Assembly: GCF_014843845.1 (NCBI RefSeq)
Contig: NZ_JHQS01000013.1
Span: 62,001 to 126,000 of the forward strand
Source of the DNA: Mesorhizobium amorphae
GTDB taxonomy: Bacteria > Pseudomonadota > Alphaproteobacteria > Rhizobiales > Rhizobiaceae
Direction: 5' to 3'
Length of the DNA: 64,000 nucleotides
Each line of letters opens with the position of its first letter. Position 1 is the first letter of the stretch. A program made the translations under genes and the position numbers. Shown here piece by piece: positions 36,783 to 46,323 of this stretch. Under the pieces are notes generated by a model. The model had not been told where the DNA came from, searched no databases, and saw only the letters and a program-made list of their open reading frames with translations.

Positions 36783-36901
36783 GGCTGCTCCTCCTGATGT
36801 TTGTGGCGATCTACATCGACCACGTTCTCACATCTCGACAGGAGCAGCCCGCCCTCAATCTGGCTCGGGCGAGACCCCAATCACCCCATCTGTTGAAGAA
36901 G

Positions 36902-37258
36902 TCAGGCTCTTTCGCAAACGAAGCCTGAATCGTCGGCGTTGTGGATGTAGAAGTGGCCGACGAGGCGCCCTGCAGTGCCAAAGACAACCCAGCCGCGGCC
37001 ACAGGCTGGGTCGTTTTCATCATGCCCCTCCCACGAGAATTCCGCGCAGGCTGAGCCATCGCGGGTGCCATATCGGACATCGAGGAAGCCCTTGAGTGCG
37101 CCGAAGGCGATCTCGCCATCCGCCGAGCCTTTGAATGTCAGATGCGCTTCCTCGACGAGATCAAGGAAGTCGTTATCCCAAACATCCATCTCGACGATGC
37201 GCCAGCGGCCGGCAAAGGCTTGGCGAAGCTGGGAACCTTGGCCATCAGCCGGTCTCCG
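36902..37258 (-). pseudogene. IS passenger protein of unknown function, frameshifted
   Basis: Begins MAKVPSFAKPL at 37258, overlapping the transposase end; after a frameshift the protein continues AGRWRIVEMDVWDNDFLDLV ... DVRYGTRDGSACAEFSWEG ... GHFYIHNADDSGF. The mature-looking sequence is well conserved in character. I recall similar small proteins travelling with this IS type, but no function. Confidence 0.6.
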
Positions 37259-38335
37259 CCATGAGCTTTGGCAGTCGCACCAGATTGTAGGCAGCGGCTG
37301 CGAAGGTGAAGGCCCATCCGACACGGTCGCGGCCACGGAACCTGGTCTTGCGCTGGCCGGCCACGACCTTGATCCAACCGAATGCCTCTTCGATGCGCTT
37401 CCTGATGCGCTGGCTGACGGCATAGCCGCCATGCCGCGTCGTGCGCCCATCGATCGCGGAACTGCGACCGCTCGTGTTCTGCGCTACATGCGGCGTCACC
37501 CTCATCGAGCGCAGCTCATTGACGAAGTCTTCCGCGTCGTAGGCCTTGTCGGCGCCGAGCGTGATCGCCTGTGGCCGCTCCGCGCGAGGTTCGATCATGT
37601 GCAGTGCGGCCACCCGCTCAGCATGTCCGTCGGCCAGTGTCAGGCAGGCGTCGACCAGCAGGCCGTGGCGGTTCTCCATCAAGCCATGTCCCATAAAGCA
37701 CAGCCTGGCCTCCTTGCCTTTGCCTTTGCGATAGAGCCGGGCATCCGGATCGGTGGTCAAGGCATGGGTGTCGTTCGAGCGCTTGTGGCCATGGAAGTCC
37801 GCTTCCGCGTTTCGCCCGCCCCCTTCAGCCGGCGGCTCGCCCGAACCGTCCTGCGGTTTGACGCTCTTCATCGATGCCCACGCCTCGATCAGTGTGCCGT
37901 CGACCCAGAAGTGGTCCGTAGACAGAAGCTTCTTCACCTTGGGCTGCGCCAGCACGCAGCAAGGAACTTCGTCGCGATGTCGCCCTCCAGCAGCCGGTCG
38001 CGGTTCTTGGAGAACACCGAATGGTCCCAGGCCGCGTCATCGACGCCGATGCCGACGAACCAGCGGAACAGAAGGTCGTATTCCAGCCGTTCCATCAAAA
38101 GCCGCTCCGAGCGGATCGAGTAGAACGCCTGTAGCAGCATCGCTCGCAGCAGCTTTTCCGGCGGGATCGAAGGCCGCCCCATCGGCGAATACAGCGCCGC
38201 CAAGTCCCGCTCCAACGCTGCCAGCGCCTCGTTCACAATCGCCCGAATGCGGCGCAACGGATGATCGCGCCGCACCCGAGCCTCGAGATCAACATAACTG
38301 AACAGTTCGCCAGACCGTTCGTCTCCGCCGCGCAT
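37245..38335 (-). pseudogene. DDE (IS5/IS1182-type) transposase, frameshifted
   Basis: The N-terminal piece (MRGGDERSGELFSYVDLEAR ... SPMGRPSIPPEKLLRAMLLQ ... DHSVFSKNRDRLLEGDI) and C-terminal piece (STDHFWVDGTLIEAWASMKS ... LGADKAYDAEDFVNELR ... RIEEAFGWIKVVAGQRKTRF) are complete, but the frame changes near 37940-37980 around LAACWR/MLAQPKVKKLL. Confidence 0.85.
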
Positions 38336-38429
38336 GCCTCATCACGCTCACGTCCTCGCTGCGAGCCACTTTTTCAACAGCCTGCTAAAGGTCTATCACA
38401 TCCGCATGGGGATACAGTCATTTTACGTA

Positions 38430-38566
38430 AGCGTAGATTACGAAAGCTTTGCAGACGGTGATAGTCGTAAACAATATTTTTGAACTCTGAAATTTATATT
38501 TTAACTTGACATGTCATGCCGACATCTGGGCGCGTTCTCCAGACTACGTCAGGTGGCCGGCGTCGC
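38430..38566. repeat. AT-rich upstream segment, copy 2 (R2')
   Basis: ATTACGAAAGC, a diverged AT-rich middle, then GCGCGTTCTCCAGACTACGTCA and GTGGCCGGCG match 17155-17282. With R1' at 33880-34058 it reconstitutes the luxR upstream region, separated here by about 4.4 kb of insertion sequences. Confidence 0.68.
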
Positions 38567-38771
38567 CGCTGCCACGATACCTCGGCTTCACACCGTTCGG
38601 CGGTTCATAGCCTAGATGGCCTTATCGGCTATGATGGCTATGATAAAATAATCGAGACGAATACCGAAGGGACTGGCGGCGTTATTCAGAACGGCCTCGC
38701 GGCAAGAGTCTGGAGCAGCATACCCAACCCATTGACATATATGGCGCTCAATAAACTCGATCCGCTCGGCG

Positions 38772-39113
38772 TTGAAGTTCGAGCTGAATCGATCATCGCT
38801 CAGTACAGCAAGTAAGGCCAATCTTGTTTTGAAGCCCTCCAACGCGACCCGTGGCGAGCCTGTCTTGGTTGGGCGTTTTGCATCCTCAGAAGTGTGGGAG
38901 GAACACATTGACCGGGGCCCCCGCAACCCATACGTCGTTCAAGAGTACGTCAAGCCCGGAGTGGTCACGGCTCGCCGCTCGATCAAGAAAATGGCGTATG
39001 GAATTGACTGTTATGTATTCGGTGGCTTTGCAGGTTTTCAGTCGCGCGCCAGCGCACCGAGGAAGGTGAGTTGGTGGCCATGCCGCGAATGGGACATTCG
39101 CCGTTTTGCTTGA
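38772..39113 (+). pseudogene. ATP-grasp (circularly permuted type) fragment
   Basis: NLVLKPSNATRGEPVLVGRF and ASSEVWEEHIDRGPRNPYVV with QEYVKPGVV resemble the ATP-binding loop of circularly permuted ATP-grasp proteins. It is followed by MAYGIDCYVFGGFAGFQSRA, then a frame break. No intact start or metal-binding end. Not a copy of the ligases at 32355 and 39838. Confidence 0.55.
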
Positions 39114-39189
39114 GCAGGATTGCGGCGGCGAGGCGCACGATGGCGGAGAGCAGCAAGGTACTGCCAGAGCTGCTGTCCGAGCTGAGGTC

Positions 39190-39620
39190 GGGAGTCGGAC
39201 TGGTTCATAGTACCCGTGAAGCTATCGAAGGAAACGAGGCGAGACGGAAGGGAAACGCCTGACGCGCAAGCTGACGGTGCTGCGACAGGATGCCTGGCGG
39301 CTCATGCACGCGCCAATGGCTGCGCAGCACAGGTGGTTCGCTGCCGTTCGGCGTGGACCCTACGGCTATTACGGCATGGATTCCATCGGCAAATGCGCCG
39401 AATATGGCTACTGTGTCTGAGACGACGCTGCCAGAAAAGCCGGCGCATGGGCTGGTCGGAGTTCGAGACCCTGGCGGCGCGCTTCCCCCAGCCAACTCCG
39501 CGCATCACTCGAACTTGGGCGCAAGCACGGATATGACGCGGGTTACCCTCGCGAAGAGCCGGGTGCGGGAAATCCGCCCGCTCGGATCTGTGACGGCGAA
39601 AGCCGAATGGCTGAGCTACT
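39190..39620 (+). mobile_element. Group II intron 3' remnant (maturase C-terminus plus domain V)
   Basis: The region CGGACTGGTTCATAGTACCC resembles sequence preceding intron-encoded proteins. It is followed by maturase C-terminal fragments (LMHAPMAAQHRWFAAVRRGP; RRCQKSRRMGWSEFETLAAR; RFPQPTPRITRTWAQARI) with frameshifts, then a domain V hairpin. The reverse-transcriptase core is missing. Confidence 0.75.
39556..39588 (+). ncRNA. Group II intron domain V hairpin
   Basis: GAGCCGGGTGCGGGAAATCC continues to CTCGGATC. The two ends pair (GAGCCG with CGGATC, with the usual G-U/A-C flexibility) around a GGGAAA-type inner stem and loop, the catalytic domain V layout. It sits directly 3' of the maturase fragment, as required. 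Confidence 0.75.
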
Positions 39621-39837
39621 CGACCACAATCAGCCTAAGCGGCCATGCCTGCAATGCCGCTTCACCACCGAGGATCCTAGTAGGAGTCAGCCGTTGCAAC
39701 AAAGCTTTCAAATAAATTCACAGCATCTTTGCGACCGCAAGTCGCCGACCGTGGTACAGATGAGGCACGGCTAAAAGAGCGGGTGCCGGCTAACGCTCGG
39801 ACGACCGCACAGCACGCAACATCGGAGTTAACAGCCA

Positions 39838-41061
39838 ATGGCAAGAAGAGCGCTCATCCTGATTGAAGGCGCAAGTAATATGCTGCTATTCGTCCAAGCG
39901 GCCCGGCGCCTTGGCCTTACTCCCATCACCTTGTCGGCTGATCCAGCTCGGTACGACTATCTTGCGGCGGAAGGGATTGAGGCAATCCGTGTCGATACAG
40001 GCAATCTCGATGCGCTGATTCGCGAATGTTCCCGGTTGCGTCCGACCTATGACATTGCTGGCATTACGTCCGCCATGGAGTTGACCTATGCGGCGGTTGG
40101 CAAGCTCTGCCGGCATTTCGATCTACCGGGACCGAACGCAGCATCGATTGAGCGATGTTGCGACAAATTCGTTCAACGTCAGCTCCTCGCGCAGGCCGGC
40201 GTCCCAATACCTGCTTATCGCCTAGCAACGGATGCGGCGGAGGTAGAAAGCTCTGCTGCGGAGATCGGCCTGCCGGTCATTGTAAAGCCAGCCGCCGGCA
40301 TCGGCAGCATGGGGGTTCGATTGTGCCGCAGTCTCGATGAGTTGGCCGAACATACGACCTATTTGTTGGGTGAGAAGCACATATGGCGGTCGTCACCAAG
40401 GATACTGGTCGAAGAATTCGCACAAGGCCCGCATTATAGCATTGACATAATGGGACATGAGGTCTTTGGGATTGCCGCCGCTGACTTCGGCCGCCCACCG
40501 CATTTCGTCTGTCGCGAGTACATCTATCCGGCCCTGCTGACTGATGACGAGCATACGCGTATCGCCAATGTTTCGCGGAGCTGTTTGCAAGCCCTCGGCC
40601 TTGGCTGGGGGCCAACGAACATCGATCTACGGTGGACGAAGCTTGGTCCAGTCGTCATCGAAGTCAATCCGCGTCTTGCAGGCACGCCCATCCCTCAACT
40701 GGTCCAGCTGGCTTACGGCGTCGATATCATCACCGAGCACATCAAGCTTGTTATCGGGGAGAAATGGAATTTGCGCAGAAGGCATTCGCAGACTGCGGCC
40801 GCGCGGATCCTAGTTCCTGACCGCGATGGCATCCTCGATTGGATCTATGGCGACAGTCGGGCGGCTATCGTATCCGGTGTCGCCGAGGTCAAATTTTTTA
40901 TTGAACCCAAGACGCCGATCGTCAGGGAAGGCGATTACCGAGACAAGATCGGACATGTCATCGCCGCTTCGCCCAGCCTTGCTCAGACCGAGGCGATACT
41001 TCAGCGTGCTGTCGACTTGATCGATTGGTCGATCACACCATTTCCGACCCTTGGCGAATAG
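39838..41061 (+). CDS. ATP-grasp carboxylate-amine ligase-like protein, copy 2
   Basis: A 407-residue protein, clearly paralogous to the product of 32355-33671 over its whole length (RRALILIEGASNM; CDKFVQRQLLAQAGVPIPAY; GLPVIVKPAAGIGSMGVRLC; GPVVIEVNPRLAG; ending SITPFPTLGE). Differences concentrate in the ATP loop (GTGSSG versus GIGSMG) and near the metal site (LPGGTD versus LAGTPI), suggesting changed substrate use. The 60 bp upstream (TAACGCTCGGACGACCGCAC and CAGCACGCAAC before the ATG) match those of copy 1. It is the cleanest of the three copies. Confidence 0.84.
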   Translation: MARRALILIEGASNMLLFVQAARRLGLTPITLSADPARYDYLAAEGIEAIRVDTGNLDALIRECSRLRPTYDIAGITSAMELTYAAVGKLCRHFDLPGPNAASIERCCDKFVQRQLLAQAGVPIPAYRLATDAAEVESSAAEIGLPVIVKPAAGIGSMGVRLCRSLDELAEHTTYLLGEKHIWRSSPRILVEEFAQGPHYSIDIMGHEVFGIAAADFGRPPHFVCREYIYPALLTDDEHTRIANVSRSCLQALGLGWGPTNIDLRWTKLGPVVIEVNPRLAGTPIPQLVQLAYGVDIITEHIKLVIGEKWNLRRRHSQTAAARILVPDRDGILDWIYGDSRAAIVSGVAEVKFFIEPKTPIVREGDYRDKIGHVIAASPSLAQTEAILQRAVDLIDWSITPFPTLGE

Positions 41062-41109
41062 GAACGATCGGCGGCTCCTGACCTCCTCGCACCACCGCAG
41101 GTGCGCTAA

Positions 41110-41580
41110 TAAGAGGTGATCGTCCCCGAACGTTGGGTAAGTGCGAAGCTGAGGCCGTTCAGCTCTGGTAATTCCAAGGCATGAAGGCATCGATATCGCT
41201 TTTGGCCAGCCATTGGCGATGCGCTCGAGGGTCTGGGTGAGCCAGGCATGCGGATCGACCTGGTTCATTTTGGCGGGTGGCCAGCAGGTGGCGACGGTGG
41301 CCCAAGTCCGTCCGCCGTCGACCCTGCCTGCGAAGAGGCTGTTCTTTCTCGTAATTGTTTGCGGCCTGATGACGCCCTCGACGTTGTTGGAGTCGGGCCC
41401 GATACGCCCGTCGCCGAGGAAGCGCTCGACCGTGGCCCGTCGGCCGAAGGTATAGCGGATCGCCTCGGCGGGTTTCGACTTATCCGACAGCTTCGGCAGT
41501 TCCTTTTCCCAAAGCGCAAAGAGCGCGGCTACAGTGGCGGCCCTGACGTGCCGCCATTCGGGCAGCCGGCCCCTAGTCAC
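41110..41580 (-). pseudogene. IS66 TnpC C-terminal fragment
   Basis: KLSDKSKPAEAIRYTFGRRA, RFLGDGRIGPDSNNVEGVIR, RKNSLFAGRVDGGRTWATVA, KMNQVDPHAWLTQTLERIAN: the catalytic C-terminal part of an IS66 transposase, with substitutions at several usually invariant positions (NNVEGVIRP for NTVERAIRP). Confidence 0.83.
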
Positions 41581-41849
41581 GCACTTCCTCCTCGATAGCC
41601 CACAGCGGGATCATCTGCGCCACCGTTTGGTACCCGACTCCTCCGCCGCACAACTCCAAATAAAACTGCGCTCTGGATAATGTGACTTATGGGGAGCCAA
41701 CGTGGAAGCCCGAACCTGACCTGCTTTCCTTCCTCCGATCCCTCTGTTTTATGTGACAAGCACCGTCGGCCTTTCCGCTGGACGGACGAGTCGGCAGTGT
41801 GCAGCTCATAAAACTCGCGCCGCACCTTCCTCTGGACGGGGTCAATGGT

Positions 41850-42245
41850 GGCAGTCCGTCTGTGGAGCAAGGGCCGCAAGGAACGGTTCGTGCCGAAATG
41901 GCATCCACGGCCGATGCATTGCACCGCCTGCAGGCATGACGGCTGAGGATCAGCGGCTGTTTTCGTCTACCCTCATAGCCAGCCCCTGACCCGCGAGGGC
42001 GTGGCCTGCATCCTGGCCAAGCACGCCTCAGCAGCAGCAGCCCAGGATCGCCGACCCTGGCGCGCGATCGCATCACGCCGCATGTTTTCGTCACAGCTGT
42101 GCCGTCGCGCTGCTGACGTCGGGCGCCGACGTGGCCGTAATCCGCGACTATCTGGGCCACGCCAGCGCAACCAAGAGCCGCTACATCGCCAACAATCTGA
42201 TGATGAAGCGCGATGCGCTGCAAACTTCTGGAAACATGGCGATAT
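41850..42245 (+). pseudogene. Tyrosine recombinase, C-terminal half
   Basis: VRLWSKGRKERFVP, PLTREGVACILAKHASAAAA, then HSCAVALLTSGADVAVIRDY and LGHASATKSRYIANNLMMKR carry the recombinase HxxR region, the later His (LGH) and the nucleophile Tyr (SRYI), with frame changes. The matching N-terminal half lies immediately to the right but on the opposite strand. Confidence 0.77.
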
Positions 42246-42249
42246 GAGT

Positions 42250-42770
42250 TGCGGATCACCCCACAGCAGGCCGGTCACCTCGCTGACCCGCGCGCCGCAA
42301 TTATAGAGAAAAAGCAGCAGCGTGTAGAGTCGCGCCAGCGCTGGCGGGTTTGTCGGGCATCGATTATGGCCCGGATCTCGGCGGCTTCGAGATAGCGGGC
42401 CGGTTGCAGCCGCGCCCACTTCGATGGCAGTGCCAGCATCGGTGTATAGCGGAGCGCATTGTCGAGGTCGTTGCGCAGCAGGTGCTTGAAGAAGCTGCGC
42501 AGCGCGGCGCGGCGGCAGTTGCGTATGGCGGGAGAGTTGGCTCTTTCGTTCTCGAGGTGATCAGGAAATGCGGCGATCATGTTGGCGTCGAGATCGTCCA
42601 CCCTGAGCGCGGCGACCTCGCGGTTCTGAGGCTGGGCTGCGAACAACAGCAGCAGTGCGTATCGCGATAGGCGGATCGTATGCGAGCTCGCACCGCGCTG
42701 CGCGGCAGTAGTTGGTGAAGAAGGAGTCGACGAGGGCGAAAAGCGTCGGTGATCGGGTTTGGCTCATTGG
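42250..42770 (-). pseudogene. Tyrosine recombinase, N-terminal half (inverted relative to C-half)
   Basis: FALVDSFFTNYC, VAALRVDDLDANMIAAFPDH, RNCRRAALRSFFKHLLRNDL, ALPSKWARLQPARYLEAAEI and, in another frame, LLFLYNCGARVSEVTGLLWG (the first catalytic Arg region). It ends at GDPQLI exactly where the oppositely oriented C-terminal half begins. Confidence 0.77.
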
Positions 42771-43323
42771 GGCTGCCGTGCCCGTCCCGCATGCTGTTCA
42801 AATTGGGTGCTTGCCAACTCCAGCAGTTGTGGCGTTGCCTTCAGGTATAAACCTCGGTGCCAAGGACGTTCCGATGGCTGTGCTCGGACACATAGCTGGC
42901 GGGATCGCGACGCCGGCGGAAAAGGTAGAGCTGGCGAAGGACACCGAACTCGCTTGCGAGCATGACAGCCTGTTGCGGCCGGGAAGGCGCCCACACCAGC
43001 ACTGGATGGCCTCCGCCAAGGGGATGGTGTCTTCTTCGCTCCAATGCTGCCGGACAAAGCGGAGTGCATCCGAGGTCGACCGTTTCCCGTGTTGCGCAGT
43101 CCGGACCGAAATCCGCGAGATTGATCCTGACGAGCTTCGACAGCAGCGCCTCGAGAGGCCCTATGCCGGCCCGCGATACAATCTCGAACGGGAGTCAGGT
43201 CAATGACTGTTATCAACGTACTTAACAGCGGTACGAAAAACTTAACAAATTTTTTCTTTCGGTATTCTCTGCTCTATGCAAACATCGAAATGGAGCAGTC
43301 GAAAAATCGAGAGAGAAAATCAC
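42771..43323. other. Unassigned region before the methyltransferase gene
   Basis: GC-rich and without a recognisable gene to about 43200. It then becomes AT-rich (AACTTAACAAATTTTTTC, 43238-43256), probably the promoter of the methyltransferase gene. Confidence 0.4.
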
Positions 43324-44085
43324 ATGAATAAAAAGATGAGTAATCCAATTTCCTTACCTGAGATTGAATCATACTTCAGCGAAGATTACTTTCACTTTGG
43401 CGACGTGGTCAATCCACCGGAGATAAGTGACCGACAAGCGGGAGCAATTTGGGAGCTTCTTTCTCTTGGACAAGGCAGTTCAGTCCTTGAACTCGGATGC
43501 GGTTATGGGCGGATTACTAACCGGTTGGCGGAAAAGGGAGCGCGGGTAGCCGGACTTGATATCTCGCCGATCTTGCTAAAAAAAGCCGAAGCTGACGCGG
43601 CTGAACGCGGGGTAGATGTTGAGTATATTCTTGGCGACATGCGCTCACTTCCCTGGCGAGATCGATTTGACGCGGTTTTTCTGTGGTACACGACGTTTGG
43701 CTATTTCGATGACGCTGACAATGAGAGAGTTCTTCGTGAAGCCGCTTCTTCACTTCGAAAGGGCGGGCGTCTACTAATCGATCACATCAATCGCTTCGCC
43801 GTGCTTCGCCACAAGTCGCCTATTTGTTACGTGGTGCAGCGTGACGACGATCTAAGAATCGATATAATGAACAACGATGTGCTAACTGATCGTCGGAACT
43901 GCGAAAGGATCATCGTCCGCAATGGATGCGTTAGACGAACGCACCTTTCTTTCAGACAGTATGGGTTTTCTGAATATGTTCGCATGTTGCGAAGCGCAGG
44001 ATTCGAGACTGTTGAATCTTATGGGCAGGAAGGCGGAGCGTTTACGTCCGATAGCCCGCGCCTTGTGGTTGTCGCGTACAAATAA
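43324..44085 (+). CDS. Class I SAM-dependent methyltransferase
   Basis: A 253-residue protein. Motif I VLELGCGYGRITNRL, the acidic end of beta-2 (VAGLDIS), motif II around GDMRSLPWRDRFDAVFLWY and post-motif LRKGGRLLIDHINRF are clear. Start at the ATG at 43324 (MNKKMSNPI) after GAGAGA; the in-frame ATG at 43276 has no ribosome site. The gene is visibly less GC-rich than its surroundings. Substrate unknown; it stands alone between IS relics. Confidence 0.83.
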   Translation: MNKKMSNPISLPEIESYFSEDYFHFGDVVNPPEISDRQAGAIWELLSLGQGSSVLELGCGYGRITNRLAEKGARVAGLDISPILLKKAEADAAERGVDVEYILGDMRSLPWRDRFDAVFLWYTTFGYFDDADNERVLREAASSLRKGGRLLIDHINRFAVLRHKSPICYVVQRDDDLRIDIMNNDVLTDRRNCERIIVRNGCVRRTHLSFRQYGFSEYVRMLRSAGFETVESYGQEGGAFTSDSPRLVVVAYK

Positions 44086-44169
44086 TACCAACGGCCCGGG
44101 AGCATTGACCTGTGCCCAACTACGAGAGGTGATTGAGGCTAGAGGTGAGGTTTCAATAGGTTGTTAATT

Positions 44170-44345
44170 CGGTCCTGACCGAGGAAGCTGAAGTAGCTGA
44201 AGCTTTAGCGATAACTGCCCGGGCAGACGGCGCCGAAGATGTACGCCCATTGGTAGCGTCTGTCGCGCGGGCGGCTGCCACAGCGAGCTCAGATCCGGTG
44301 CAGCGCCCCTTTCTGGCCGAGACGGGTCTCGTCCTGGAACCAGAC
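44170..44345 (-). pseudogene. IS630-family transposase fragment
   Basis: VWFQDETRLGQKGRCTGSEL (reconstructed across frames) is the catalytic-Asp region of an IS630 transposase; it is followed by NGRTSSAPSARAV-type sequence in another frame. Short and decayed. Confidence 0.55.
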
Positions 44346-44650
44346 TTCGAGTGGGACAGCAAGTATGCTGCGGCGATGATGACACTGAAGTAGCCGAGGA
44401 GCTTTCAGTGTCAATTTCTATGTCTGCAGCTATGCCAGCGGATAGAATTGATTGAGGCGGTTGCGGATCGCTTCGAGGGTGCACCGGTGGCGCGGAGGCG
44501 GCGATGGTCGGATGCGTTCAAGACCGAGATGGTGGCAAGGAGCTCTGAACCTGGCGCCAATGTTTCGGCCCTGGCTCGGGAGATTGGGATCAGCCCATCG
44601 CAATTGTTCGGCTGGCGGTTTGGCCTGCTGCCGGTTCAGTGGACAGGCAC

Positions 44651-44899
44651 TTAAGCTAACATCGCTATTTCCTCGAATTCTACTGGGCTGAGATAGCCCA
44701 GCGTCGAGTGGCGCCGCTTGGGATTGCAGAAGCGCTCGATGTAGTCGAACACATCCGCCCTAGCGGCATCTCTCGTCCTGTAGACCTTGCGGGCCGTCCT
44801 CTCGGTTTTGAGCGACGAGAAGAAGCTCTCCATCGCCGCATTGTCCCAGACATTGCCGGACCTGCTCATTGAACAGGTGATGCCATGGTGGGCCATCAA
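44651..44899 (-). pseudogene. IS3 OrfB C-terminal part
   Basis: ITCSMSRSGNVWDNAAMESF and FSSLKTERTARKVYRTRDAA with RRHSTLGYLSPVEFEEIA: the end of the DDE integrase domain including the last catalytic Glu. It is separated from the rest of OrfB (46320-46920) by the IS30 element. Confidence 0.85.
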
Positions 44900-44927
44900 C
44901 GTTGGAACTGCTCGCTCGTATATTGGG

Positions 44928-46323
44928 CGGATTCAACGGTCGTCGCAACACCCTGGAGTTGGAGGTTGCGATGAGCATTCGAAGGCGGCGATCGGATCGG
45001 TCTGGACGAGCGTCATGGGTCGGCCTCCCGTAGCGGGGCGCGATGAACAGCGCCGATTTTGGCTAGCGATCGCCACAGGAATGAGCAGCGAGGATGCTGC
45101 ACTCGAGGTCGGTGTGTCACAGCCTGCAGGAACCAGATGGTTCCGAAAGGCAAGGGGCATGCCACCAGCGATGTTCAGATCCTCGGCAAAGCCGCTCTCA
45201 GGGCGGTATCTGTCGTTGGTTGAGCGCGGATACAGGGCCATTTCATGCAGGAGATCGGGCGCCGCCTTGGTCGATCCGCCTCGACGATCTCCGTTGAGCT
45301 GCGGCGCAATGCAGCCACCCGCAGTATCGCGCGACGACCGCCCAGTGGCACGCCGAGCGATCGGCTCGACGCCCCAAACCGACCAAGCTTGCGCTCAATG
45401 CGACCTTGCGCACTTATGTGGAGGAGAGATTGGCCGGCATTGTCGTCGCTCCGAGCGGCATTCCCGTTCCCGGTCCCGCCGTGTCCTGGAAGGGCCGCCG
45501 GCATGGCCAGCGACAGGATCGGCGATGGGCCCGGAACAGATAGCCCGGCGTTTGCTAATCGACTTTCCGGACGACGAGACAATGCGCATCCGCCACGAAG
45601 CCATCTATCAGGCACTGTTCGTCCAGGGCCGTGGGGCGCTGCGCCGCGAACTGACGGCCTGCTGCGAACAGGGCGGGTGTGGGTGCCGAGGGCGCGAGTG
45701 CGCAGGCGCGGCAAGGGTTTTGTCTCGCCGGAGATCATGATCAGCCAGCGTCCTGCCGAAGCAGTCGATCGGGCGGTGCCAGGGCACTGGGAAGGAGACC
45801 TCATCCTGGGCCTTGGCAGCTCGGCGATTGGCACGCTCGTCGAGCGCACGACGCGCTTCACGATGCTGTTGCATCTTCCGCGCCTTGTGGGTCACGGTGA
45901 CGCGCCGCGCGTCAAGAACGGGCCTGCGCTCGCGGGCCATGGTGCCGAGGCTGTGCGTGACGCGATCACGCGCACAATCATCACCTTGCCCGCAGATCTG
46001 TGCCGATCGCTGACCTGGGATCAGGGAGCCGAGATGGCCCAGCATGCGCGATTGAAGATCGATGTGGGCGTCCAAGTCTACTTCTGCGATCCCCAAAGCC
46101 CATGGCAGCGCGGCACCAATGAGAACACCAATGGACTGCTACGCCAGTACTTCCCGAAACGCACCGATCTGAGCGTGCACAGCCCCGAGGAGATCGCCGC
46201 GGTGGCGGCAGCTCTCAATGCGAGACCAAGAAAGACGCTGGGTTGGAAAACGCCCGCAGAGGCGCTTGACGAGTGGCTGCGGTAGGTCAACAAAATCGGT
46301 GTTGCGACGACCGTTTGAATCCG
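44928..46323 (+). mobile_element. IS30-family element, inner layer of the nest
   Basis: Ends GGCGGATTCAACGGTCGTCG (44928 on) and, inverted, CGACGACCGTTTGAATCCGCC (to 46323) are inverted repeats of about 27 bp with one indel. It is inserted in IS3 OrfB between the codons for GSQ and YTSEQ, with CAA present at both junctions as a likely target duplication. Confidence 0.82.
45018..46285 (+). pseudogene. IS30-family transposase, frameshifted
   Basis: Pieces: ATGMSSEDAALEVGVSQPAG; MQEIGRRLGRSASTISVELR (HTH); GPEQIARRLLIDFPDDETMR with IRHEAIYQALFVQGRG; then a long intact stretch PAEAVDRAVPGHWEGDLILG, SLTWDQGAEMAQHARLKIDV, SPWQRGTNENTNGLLRQYFP, to AEALDEWLR. The DDE residues are in the last piece. 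At least three frame changes upstream. Confidence 0.85.

Larger units (their letters stand above)
34160..36800 (-). mobile_element. IS110-family element B, interrupted by element A
   Basis: The 5' part of the transposase (36782 down to about 35995) reads to YQSGETDE. It resumes at about 34586 with [20 protein letters not shown] and, after a frameshift, [20 protein letters not shown] ... [14 protein letters not shown]. Removing 34587-35993 rejoins the frame exactly. An internal TAA (after ATIDRPDR) and the frameshift make it inactive even without the insertion. Confidence 0.8.
36890..38380 (-). mobile_element. IS5-family-like element with small passenger gene
   Basis: Ends CTGTTGAAGAAGT (36890-36902) and ACTTTTTCAACAG (38368-38380) are imperfect inverted repeats. 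The 1.49-kb interior holds a DDE transposase in two frames (37245-38335) and a downstream passenger reading frame (36902-37258). Confidence 0.78.
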
